This document shows, in pieces, positions 15,355 through 21,729 of a stretch of 64,000 bases of DNA. The notes below the pieces were generated by a model. It was not told where the DNA came from. It did no database searches and saw only the letters and a program-made list of their open reading frames with translations. The stretch covers positions 145,065 to 209,064 of the forward strand of contig JAUYMA010000004.1 of assembly GCA_030698805.1 (NCBI GenBank), in the 5' to 3' direction. The position numbers and the translations under genes are program-made. Origin of the DNA: Nanobdellota archaeon (GTDB taxonomy: Archaea; Nanobdellota; Nanobdellia; Pacearchaeales; GW2011-AR1). Position 1 is the first letter of the stretch, and every line of letters begins with the position of its first letter.

Positions 15355-15829
15355 ATGTATTAGTTATTTTATCAATTATACTAGTAGTGGAAAAACCTTC
15401 TTCTAAATCAAAGCTTTTGAATTCTCCACCCCAAGATTCTAAAAGATCTTTTTCTTCTTTAACCTTTTCTAAAATGAAACTTCCTCCCTTCACATGTATA
15501 TGAGGTTTTATTTCTTTGAGGATCTTTAAGGGATTGTCTTCATCAAAAATAGTAATATAATCTGTACATTCCAAGGCGGCAAGCATTTCTGCTCTTTCTT
15601 TTTCAAGAATAATAGGCCGGTGTAAACCCTTGACCTTTTTAATAGAATAATCAGAGTTTAATAATATTATCAAGATATCTCCTTCTTTTTTTGCTTTTTC
15701 TAAGAGCCTTACATGCGCATAATGGAGTATGTCAAAGCATCCATTAGTGGTTATAATCATCTTGCCACTTTTTTTTAATTTCTCAGCAACCTTAATGATT
15801 TCGTTATTATCTTTTATCTTACCATTCAT
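15338..15829 (-). CDS. Cytidylyltransferase-fold enzyme, RfaE2/HldE C-domain-like
   Basis: 163 residues. 'TNGCFDILHYAHVRLLEKAK' contains the H-x-x-H nucleotidyl-transfer signature. 'LNSDYSIKKVKGLHRPI', 'AALECTDYITIFDEDNPLKI' and 'VKGGSF...' with C-terminal 'EEGFSTTSIIDKI' match the ADP-heptose synthase RfaE domain II rather than FAD synthase. RfaE2 transfers AMP to glycero-manno-heptose-1-phosphate. No heptose kinase or isomerase gene is nearby, so the sugar substrate here is uncertain. It overlaps truB and lies 3 nt after alkD. Confidence 0.78.
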   Translation of the reverse strand: MNGKIKDNNEIIKVAEKLKKSGKMIITTNGCFDILHYAHVRLLEKAKKEGDILIILLNSDYSIKKVKGLHRPIILEKERAEMLAALECTDYITIFDEDNPLKILKEIKPHIHVKGGSFILEKVKEEKDLLESWGGEFKSFDLEEGFSTTSIIDKITNTYGNKN

Positions 15830-15832
15830 TTC

Positions 15833-16534
15833 TTATATTGCCCCCTTAAGATATTTCTGTCTTAAATTTTCCGGAAATCTTTCAATGGCATATCTCAACA
15901 TTGTTCTAGGCATATTCAGATAATGTTTTTTCAAAAATCTTTGTTCCATCTCAAGATCGCGATTGCCGATCTCTCTTAACATCCACCCTACTGCCTTATG
16001 AATTAAGTCGTGAGGGTCATTTATCAGGATTTCAGCAATCTTTAGAGAATATTCAAATTTATTATTTTTAATAAAATAATATGTGGAGATAATTGAGATT
16101 CTCCTTTCCCACATATTATTTGATTTAGCTAAGTTGAGCAGAATTAATTTATCCTTATCGATCAAATGATTTCCCAGGATTTTGTGGGCGGAGAGGTCTA
16201 CTAAGTCCCAATTATTGATAAATTTTGTATTGTTAAGGTAAAATCTGAATATCGCTTCTTTCTTTAGGGGATGATTTTGGTAGTTATGAACTAAGATAAG
16301 AAGAGCAATCAACCTTTCTTCGTGGATTTTAGAATTCAGCACAGATCCAATCTCTCTCAGAGATAATGCCTCGTATTTAACGGCTATTTTTCTGCATTCT
16401 GGAACTGTGAGTCCTAAGAAAACATCTCCCTCTCCATACTCTCCTTTTCCAGTTTTAAAGAATCTCTGAAGGATTTCTGCCTTAAGGGGATTGACAAGAG
16501 ATTTGATTTCTTTTCTTAATAATTCTAATTCCAT
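15833..16534 (-). CDS. DNA alkylation repair enzyme, AlkD-like HEAT-repeat glycosylase
   Basis: 233 residues of all-helical HEAT-like repeats. Residues known to matter in Bacillus AlkD have clear counterparts: Trp and Asp in 'NNWDLVDLSAHKI', Arg in 'WERRISIIS' and Trp in 'AVGWMLREIG'. The enzyme removes positively charged alkyl bases (3-methyladenine, 7-methylguanine) without base flipping. It is the first gene of the apparent alkD - nucleotidyltransferase - truB operon. An upstream A/T-rich 'acttaattaataaatc' could be the promoter. Confidence 0.85.
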   Translation of the reverse strand: MELELLRKEIKSLVNPLKAEILQRFFKTGKGEYGEGDVFLGLTVPECRKIAVKYEALSLREIGSVLNSKIHEERLIALLILVHNYQNHPLKKEAIFRFYLNNTKFINNWDLVDLSAHKILGNHLIDKDKLILLNLAKSNNMWERRISIISTYYFIKNNKFEYSLKIAEILINDPHDLIHKAVGWMLREIGNRDLEMEQRFLKKHYLNMPRTMLRYAIERFPENLRQKYLKGAI

Positions 16535-16572
16535 GATATATAAGAAAAAACTTAATTAATAAATCTTGATGA

Positions 16573-17109
16573 TTATTTCTTCAAGGCCATTCTCTGGATC
16601 TTTGGCTCTTTAACTTTGGTTAAATGCTTTTCAGCCTTTGCCTGCTGTTCAGCTTGTTGAATATTCTGCTGTTCTACAGATTTTTCTTTTTCGGCTTCAT
16701 CCTTTTTCTGCTCTTCTGTCTTAGGTTCTTCTTTCCTTTCGCTTTCTTTAGATTGCGCAGGAACTTCTTTCTTTTCCTCTTTCTTTCTGAATTTTTCATG
16801 CTTCTTCTTCAAGAATTCAACATATTTTGGAGTCTCGGCAAATGTCACTCTCACAATTCCTCCTTCTTTTACGGCTCTAACCTTGACCTTAGCCGGAGGA
16901 TTTGTTCGCCCCTTAAACCACACCTCATTGTTGAAATAAACATCAAGTTTGACTTTATCTAAGTCGCGATCTGCAACTTTCATATGTTTTGCTATAAACT
17001 GCTTTATTGCTTTAACTGCTTTGCCCGATCTTTTGTATTCAGGGGCCCTTATCCACACCCTTCTTAAGGGGATAACATATTCTCGTGTAAGATTTTGATT
17101 TTCGGCCAT
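16573..17109 (-). CDS. rpl31e: Large-subunit ribosomal protein eL31 with long charged C-terminal tail
   Basis: Residues 1-95 are a normal eL31 ('REYVIPLRRVWIRAPEYKRS', 'AIKQFIAKHM', 'EVWFKGRTNPPAKVKVRAVK'). The next 80 residues are a low-complexity Lys/Glu/Gln tail, doubling the usual length of about 90. The extension is probably unstructured and exposed at the tunnel-exit surface where eL31 sits. The gene follows eL39 with one base between stop and start. The opposite-strand frame at 16624 is a shadow of the repetitive tail. Confidence 0.93.
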   Translation of the reverse strand: MAENQNLTREYVIPLRRVWIRAPEYKRSGKAVKAIKQFIAKHMKVADRDLDKVKLDVYFNNEVWFKGRTNPPAKVKVRAVKEGGIVRVTFAETPKYVEFLKKKHEKFRKKEEKKEVPAQSKESERKEEPKTEEQKKDEAEKEKSVEQQNIQQAEQQAKAEKHLTKVKEPKIQRMALKK

Positions 17110-17110
17110 T

Positions 17111-17311
17111 TTATCCTAGGTGGGTTTTATTAGCTTTTCTCGGTTTAAGCTTCAATTTAGTTCTTCTCCAATGTCTTCTGTTGGCAGTCATTTGAGAAGG
17201 ATGCACTTTCTTACCTTTACCAAATTTTCTTAAGACTGCCCAAAAAGGAGCCCATTTTGTCTGCCTTTCATAAATTGCCAATTGAATTTTTTTCTGATAT
17301 TCTCTAGTCAT
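17111..17311 (-). CDS. rpl39e: Large-subunit ribosomal protein eL39
   Basis: 66 residues, very basic. 'AIYERQTKWAPFWAVLRKFG' and 'RRHWRRTKLKL' follow the eL39 family (basic helix with 'RRHWRR..'), which lines the archaeal/eukaryotic exit tunnel. It is a little longer than the canonical 51 residues because of an N-terminal helix and a C-terminal extension. Its start overlaps the eS19 stop by four bases (17308-17311). Confidence 0.92.
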   Translation of the reverse strand: MTREYQKKIQLAIYERQTKWAPFWAVLRKFGKGKKVHPSQMTANRRHWRRTKLKLKPRKANKTHLG

Positions 17312-17718
17312 TTTATTAAATTCTCCAAGAAGGCCTTGCCTTTAGCGGTGAGTCTGCGACCCGGCTGCTTACCCGTAACTTTTTCAGTTAATCCTGATTC
17401 GTCAGTTTGTTGCAGTATTTTTCTAATTATCTTGCCACCGGATTTAACGAAACGTGCAGGTTTCGCACCCCTATCCTTTCGTCCACCATATCTAGTTCTT
17501 AGTCTTTGGACCCCTACTAATTCCCTTATATAAATCTGTCTTAAAATACTGGCAGTTCTCTTATACCAAAAATCATCATCAGAAGTAGGCCTTTGTACGT
17601 GCGAACTTGTTTTTACAAAATCGACCCATTCTGGTTTAGGGAAGTCTCCAGAATCCTTTAGAGCATCAGCTAGAAGTTTATTAAACTTGCCTGCTTGAAT
17701 ACTTCTTATATCTGTCAT
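17308..17718 (-). CDS. rps19e: Small-subunit ribosomal protein eS19
   Basis: 136 residues. 'PKPEWVDFVKTSSHVQRPTS', 'WYKRTASILRQIYIRE' and 'RTRYGGRKDRGAKPARFVKS' are the eS19 core, a winged-helix protein of the 40S-type head. A TATA-like element 'ccttataaatc' (about 17742-17752, minus) overlaps the stop of the upstream CRM gene and lies about 28 nt from the ATG, so the eS19-eL39-eL31 operon probably has its own promoter. Confidence 0.93.
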   Translation of the reverse strand: MTDIRSIQAGKFNKLLADALKDSGDFPKPEWVDFVKTSSHVQRPTSDDDFWYKRTASILRQIYIRELVGVQRLRTRYGGRKDRGAKPARFVKSGGKIIRKILQQTDESGLTEKVTGKQPGRRLTAKGKAFLENLIK

Positions 17719-17753
17719 TTGTAAAATTAATTAAAATAGTGGCCTTATAAATC

Positions 17754-18002
17754 TTACTTATCAACTCTTTTGGCCTTGTTAAGGATTATAGTGAATCCTA
17801 GAATCCTAAAACTGTATACAAATTCAGTTTTTCCCTGTAATCTCCTTATAATTTCATTCGCCATCTCGGTAAGATTATCTCTCCCGGCGGATTTCAAAGC
17901 AGTAATTCTAACTTGCTTATGATTCTTAAAAGCTAAAACAAGAGACTCTATAACTCCTTCAGTTATTCCATTCTTTCCTATTTGAAATTTGATCATACTC
18001 AT
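17754..18002 (-). CDS. YhbY/CRM-domain RNA-binding protein
   Basis: 82 residues. 'FQIGKNGITEGVIESLVLAF' carries the pattern expected of the CRM (CRS1-YhbY) domain, and 'ANEIIRRL...' with 'RILGFTIILNKAKR' completes it. YhbY-like proteins bind pre-50S ribosomal particles. Its ATG overlaps the upstream NFACT-R gene (ATGA at 17999-18002), so the two are coupled, and ribosomal protein genes follow. A role in ribosome assembly is likely. Confidence 0.82.
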   Translation of the reverse strand: MSMIKFQIGKNGITEGVIESLVLAFKNHKQVRITALKSAGRDNLTEMANEIIRRLQGKTEFVYSFRILGFTIILNKAKRVDK

Positions 18003-18589
18003 CTTAATATCTTAAAACCTCCCGAGGGAATTGCAGAAAGTAATTCTTGCTGATCGAATTCTATCCCACAGGCAGATTTGATATGAAACGCCAATTTATC
18101 TTTATCAATCTTTCCAGGAGCAAGTCTCACTTTCTTTTCCTTAATCGAGCGCGCAGTCTTTTCAGATACTGCCCTTAATATTCCTTCCTGCCTAACTAGT
18201 ATAAGTCGAAGATTTACTCTAATCTTTTTTATATTCCCAATAACGCCCCAAGTCCCCTCTTTCATATTTTTTGTTTTATAAAGATCCGAGGTCTGAAATA
18301 TGTGTACCTCTGCCTCTTTTTTTCCTAATTTCCAAGCTTTGCTAAAACAAGCAGTAAAAACAGCACACTCTTCTAAATCAGACTTGGTAATCTTTTCAAC
18401 ATCGGCTAAGATAATTGTAAAAGGGCTACCCGGATCCTCAGTATGCATCACAATTAGGGTTTTATTTAAAGATTTTATTTCTTTAAGTAAATCCTCGTTT
18501 TGTTGCGAACTCTTCCCGCCTACTACTAGTTTGTCTGATGAAGTAAAAAACCATCGAAATTTACGATAATTATTAGATATATTCAGCAT
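17999..18589 (-). CDS. Stand-alone NFACT-R (DUF814) domain protein
   Basis: 196 residues matching the C-terminal NFACT-R domain of Tae2/NEMF/RqcH: 'FRWFFTSSDKLVVGGKSSQQ' then '..MHTEDPGSPFTIIL' and 'AWKLGKKEAEVHIFQTSDLY' with 'GTWGVIGNIKKIRVNLRLIL'. Full-length RqcH also has NFACT-N, HhH and coiled-coil parts, which are absent here. NFACT-R is thought to bind RNA or the 60S-tRNA interface during ribosome quality control. A TATA-like element near 18614-18621 gives the normal spacing to this ATG. It is coupled to a YhbY/CRM gene. Confidence 0.8.
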   Translation of the reverse strand: MLNISNNYRKFRWFFTSSDKLVVGGKSSQQNEDLLKEIKSLNKTLIVMHTEDPGSPFTIILADVEKITKSDLEECAVFTACFSKAWKLGKKEAEVHIFQTSDLYKTKNMKEGTWGVIGNIKKIRVNLRLILVRQEGILRAVSEKTARSIKEKKVRLAPGKIDKDKLAFHIKSACGIEFDQQELLSAIPSGGFKILR

Positions 18590-18625
18590 TATTTTAAAAA
18601 GAAAAGCTTGTTTTTAATCCTTAGC

Positions 18626-19921
18626 TTATACTGGCCTTTCGTATCCAAAATGACTCAAAGCGACTTTAAGCTCTTTATTCTCGCTTCTCTTTGCAGCACT
18701 CTCAAGGCTTTCTTTATTCATTGTTGCGTCAATCGCCTGCCTTAAGGCCTTTGCGCCGCCATAAGTGCTGCCAGGATGTCCATGAATTCCTCCGCCGAGT
18801 TGAACCATAGATTCGTTGCCTAACATATTCATAACGTAAGGAATCAATCCAGGATGTAATCCTCCAGAGCTGCAAGCAAACACTGGCTTAATCCCATGCC
18901 AATTCTGCTGTAGCACTTTCTGTTTTAGATTTTCTTCAATTTGTTGGTCTTCTATTTCTCTTTCAAGGGCAATGACTTCTTGCTTCGGAGAAACTAATTT
19001 CCCCACTGCAGTGCCTATATGGATATTATCAACTCCAACCAATCTGGCGCATTTAGCCAAAGCGAGCATGGATAATCCATGCTTAGGATTTCTAGTAAAT
19101 GTAGCATGCATTGCCCTATGGGCATGAATAGCCTGCTTTGAATCTTGACAATGTTCTCTAATAGTTTGTAATCCCGACCAGCCCGCAGTAACTATATCCA
19201 CCATTACATATTTGAATCCATAGTTCTGTGCAATCTTAGCTCTTCGAACCATCTCATTTGTTTCCGCAGTTATATTGATGAAATAATCTTTAATTTCACC
19301 AGTTTCTTTCTCTGCTTTGTCCCTCATTTTAGCACATAATTTAGCTCTTGCCGAGAATCTATTAAACACCTGGTCTGTTAAATTCTCGTCGTCTTTCAAG
19401 AAGTCTACCCCTCCCCTCCAAGCATCATAACCTACTTTTGCATGCTCTTCGGTTGTCATTCCAACTTTTGGCTTTGGGACAGTAGCAGTTAGAGGTCTTT
19501 TAGGGACTTTCATGAATTTTCTCACTCCAGGTATCCCAAACTGCGGCCCCCTAAAACTTTTCACCATTATCTTTGGGAATTCTATATCTTCTAATCTGAG
19601 GCCCTCTACTGCTTTCATACCGAAAATATTCCCCACAATAGCGGAATAAACTTGAGGCATGCTTCCAAGTTCAAATAACTGCCAAGGATATGCGATTTTA
19701 ACAAATTCTCCCTTTATTGAAAATGCTCTCGCTCTTATTTTTCTTATATGCTCTCTTAAGGTTTGCAGTTCAGTCCAAGTGCCATTGCTAGATTCAGCAG
19801 CGATTCTACCGATCGCCTCTTTCATACTTACTCCCTTTCTGGGTTCAAACCGAAATAGGCAAACTAAATCTGCCTTAGTAGGTTTATAGTTAGTGTCTAC
19901 GAAATCTAAATATTGACTCAT
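18626..19921 (-). CDS. rbcL: Ribulose-1,5-bisphosphate carboxylase (archaeal form III-type)
   Basis: 431 residues. Recognisable active-site segments are 'TATVPKPKVG' (catalytic Lys), 'GGVDFLKDDENL' (carbamylated Lys plus Asp-Glu Mg ligands), 'IHAHRAMHATF' (His), 'IHIGTAVGKL' (loop 6 Lys) and 'SSGGLHPG' plus 'GGGIHGHPGSTYGGAKALRQ'. Length and N-terminus ('DFVDTNYKPTKADLV') fit form III-type enzymes, which in archaea consume ribulose-1,5-bisphosphate made from nucleosides (AMP pathway). The partners (AMP phosphorylase, R15P isomerase) are not in the window. It starts 6 nt after the stop of a pilin-like gene, with no clear TATA box between. All catalytic residues appear present. Confidence 0.95.
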   Translation of the reverse strand: MSQYLDFVDTNYKPTKADLVCLFRFEPRKGVSMKEAIGRIAAESSNGTWTELQTLREHIRKIRARAFSIKGEFVKIAYPWQLFELGSMPQVYSAIVGNIFGMKAVEGLRLEDIEFPKIMVKSFRGPQFGIPGVRKFMKVPKRPLTATVPKPKVGMTTEEHAKVGYDAWRGGVDFLKDDENLTDQVFNRFSARAKLCAKMRDKAEKETGEIKDYFINITAETNEMVRRAKIAQNYGFKYVMVDIVTAGWSGLQTIREHCQDSKQAIHAHRAMHATFTRNPKHGLSMLALAKCARLVGVDNIHIGTAVGKLVSPKQEVIALEREIEDQQIEENLKQKVLQQNWHGIKPVFACSSGGLHPGLIPYVMNMLGNESMVQLGGGIHGHPGSTYGGAKALRQAIDATMNKESLESAAKRSENKELKVALSHFGYERPV

Positions 19922-19927
19922 GATTGT

Positions 19928-20503
19928 TTAACAAATTGCGGATCTGACGAAACCAACTCGAGTAACCTTCAGATAAACTTCAGGCGACAGAATGACTTCA
20001 GTCTGTCCAGATCCTTTTAATTTTCTCTTTACCTCCAAAGTTAATCCTAAGCCCCCTTCAGGAGCATTCTTAGGAATGTTAAAGATAATAGGGGCCTTTG
20101 CTTTTTTATCTCCTGGAGAGATAGTCCATCTACCCTCTGATTTTATTATCCAACTTTTTATTGCATTTTTTGATAATGTGCTTGTTGTGGGAGAGTAATC
20201 TTTGAGAGTAATAGTATACTCCGCTTCTTCGGGCGCATCAAAACTGCACCAAATATAATTTCTCCCACCAGGAATTACAGAAGCCTCTCCACTTTCTCCA
20301 ATACAGACTACTTCTTCTCCTCTTTCTTCGAAATATTTTTCCAGTTCAGCAGAAGCTTTCTTTCCTGTTTCTTCTGTTAGTCCTATCGCACTGCACATCA
20401 CCGCCCTTACCAAAACCATTCCTAAAATAAGCATGGTCACTCCTAATACGATTATTACAATAGTCCCCATAGAAAGTTCAATTGCTGCACGTCGATTATT
20501 CAT
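19928..20503 (-). CDS. Secreted membrane-anchored protein with pilin-like N-terminus
   Basis: 191 residues. 'NNRRAAIELSMGTIVIIVLG' has a basic start, a glutamate four residues after Arg-Arg, and a hydrophobic helix to about residue 36, recalling class III signals, though the usual Gly at the cleavage site is Arg. The outer part contains four cysteines and beta-strand-like repeats ending in 'EVYLKVTRVGFVRSAIC'. Function unknown. It lies between a DUF4190-like small membrane protein (one base upstream) and RuBisCO (6 bases downstream) on the same strand. Confidence 0.62.
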   Translation of the reverse strand: MNNRRAAIELSMGTIVIIVLGVTMLILGMVLVRAVMCSAIGLTEETGKKASAELEKYFEERGEEVVCIGESGEASVIPGGRNYIWCSFDAPEEAEYTITLKDYSPTTSTLSKNAIKSWIIKSEGRWTISPGDKKAKAPIIFNIPKNAPEGGLGLTLEVKRKLKGSGQTEVILSPEVYLKVTRVGFVRSAIC

Positions 20504-20504
20504 T

Positions 20505-20783
20505 TTATACGAGAGGCACAGGATTTAATTTGACCCAGACAAAGAGAAATATCCCAAGAGCCAAACTTAGAAGAGATAATCCTATTCCCCACTTGGCCCA
20601 AGAGTTATTATTAGTATCCTTTTGTCGGTATCCAAAGATCACTCCCAATACTCCAAGTATAATTCCAAATAAGGGAATAAGTAAAGAAAGCAAAACGCCC
20701 ATGACTCCAAAATTCAAAGCAGTAATTCCAGAACTATTATCTATAGAATTATTTCTATTTCTCTCCTCTTTTTTCACCATCAT
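20505..20783 (-). CDS. Small two-helix membrane protein, DUF4190-like
   Basis: 92 residues. A polar Asn-rich N-terminus is followed by helix 1 (about 25-52, 'GVMGVLLSLLIPLFGIILGV'), the turn 'FGYRQKDTNNNSWAKWGIGL' and helix 2 (about 66-86). This resembles DUF4190-type membrane proteins of unknown role. ATG at 20783 or 20780 are both possible given the TATA box at 20801-20811. It heads the three-gene run that ends with RuBisCO. Confidence 0.6.
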   Translation of the reverse strand: MMVKKEERNRNNSIDNSSGITALNFGVMGVLLSLLIPLFGIILGVLGVIFGYRQKDTNNNSWAKWGIGLSLLSLALGIFLFVWVKLNPVPLV

Positions 20784-20800
20784 AATCCTACATCAAAGGG

Positions 20801-20811
20801 TTTTATAAATC
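20801..20811 (-). promoter_or_regulatory. TATA box of the DUF4190-like gene / RuBisCO run
   Basis: Minus-strand GATTTATAAAA, 23-26 nt upstream of the start at 20783/20780. It is the only obvious promoter before RuBisCO in this direction. Confidence 0.55.
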
Positions 20812-20850
20812 TTATCCTCTTTTCTCAGATTATTTTCTATTCAGATTTGA

Positions 20851-20922
20851 TGGGCAAGGAGGGAATCGAACCCCCGACACCACGAGCTTCAGTCGTGTGC
20901 TCTCCCACTGAGCTACTTGCCC
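20851..20922 (-). tRNA. trnF: tRNA-Phe (GAA)
   Basis: A 72-nt cloverleaf on the minus strand. The acceptor stem GGGCAAG (20922-20916) pairs with CTTGCCC (20858-20852), with A at 20851 as discriminator. The D arm is GCTC...GAGC, the anticodon stem CACGA/TCGTG, the anticodon loop CTGAAGC with anticodon GAA, and the T arm GGGGG-TTCGATT-CCCTC. The 3' CCA is not encoded, consistent with the CCA-adding enzyme at 25516-26808. No intron. It has its own TATA box 28 nt upstream. Confidence 0.97.
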
Positions 20923-20945
20923 TTGAATAAACGAGCTCTTAACTA

Positions 20946-20955
20946 CTTTTAAATC
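20946..20955 (-). promoter_or_regulatory. TATA box of tRNA-Phe
   Basis: Minus-strand GATTTAAAAG centred about 28 nt upstream of the first base of tRNA-Phe. Confidence 0.6.
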
Positions 20956-21050
20956 TTTTTAGAATTTTATTCTTCTCTTTTAAAATTAACTACCGTAAGA
21001 CTTAAATAGTAGTTGTGCCCATATTTTCTCATACGAGGTTCTAAATTCTT

Positions 21051-21716
21051 ATGAATCTACAAAATAACGACATCTCTAAACATATATTGCATTCGGGAAC
21101 GAGTATAGCGGGCATAGTTTGTAAAGACGGAATAGTCATGGCAGGGGATCGAAGAAGTACATTGGGTGGCCAAATTGTTTACTCCCGTAAAGCAAAAAAA
21201 GTTGTGCAAGTAAATGATTATCTACTTATAGCAGGCACTGGCATAGCTTCAGATATTGAACTAACGAGAAAACTTCTTTCAGCAGAGTTGAGATTGAAAG
21301 AACTCAAAACTCGTTCAAGACCTACTGTAAGAGAAGCAGCGCATTTACTTGGAATGATGACTTTCAAGAATATTAGAACACCTAGCATGATTACTAGTAT
21401 AGTTGGATCATTGATGGGGGGATTTAACGATGACGGCACTTTTGAATTATACTCTATTTTGCCAGATGGAGATGTAGAAGAGATAAGCGATTTTAGTGCA
21501 AATGTTTCTTCAGGGATGCCTTACATTTTAGGCCTTTTAGAAAGACAGCATAAGAAAGATATAAGTGTTAAAGATGCAGTAGATTTAGGAAAGGATTGCA
21601 TTAAGGCAGCTATGGAGAGAGATGTTGCTTCTGGAAATGGAATAGATGTATTTACTATTACTAAAGACGGTATTAAGCATGTGGTCTCCGAAGAGATTGT
21701 TGCAGAATATAAATAA
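21051..21716 (+). CDS. psmB: Proteasome beta subunit
   Basis: 221 residues. A 16-residue propeptide ends in 'ILHSG', giving mature Thr17 as the N-terminal nucleophile ('TSIAGIVCKDGIVMAGDRRS'). Asp33 and Lys49 correspond to mature Asp17 and Lys33, and 'ASGNGIDVFTIT' carries the C-terminal Asp region, so it should be catalytically competent. It forms the inner rings of the 20S core with PsmA (61180-61905). A TATA-like 'cttaaata' at 21001-21008 and a 'gagg' at 21035-21038 suggest a short leader with a ribosome-binding site, unlike most genes here. FttA follows after 13 bases. Confidence 0.96.
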   Translation: MNLQNNDISKHILHSGTSIAGIVCKDGIVMAGDRRSTLGGQIVYSRKAKKVVQVNDYLLIAGTGIASDIELTRKLLSAELRLKELKTRSRPTVREAAHLLGMMTFKNIRTPSMITSIVGSLMGGFNDDGTFELYSILPDGDVEEISDFSANVSSGMPYILGLLERQHKKDISVKDAVDLGKDCIKAAMERDVASGNGIDVFTITKDGIKHVVSEEIVAEYK

Positions 21717-21729
21717 ATTTTAATGAGCA

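Noticed and set aside
16624..16962. 112-residue Phe/Leu-rich frame on the plus strand opposite eL31
   Set aside because: It is the antisense reading of the Lys/Glu-rich eL31 tail; its composition is an artefact of that repeat-like region.
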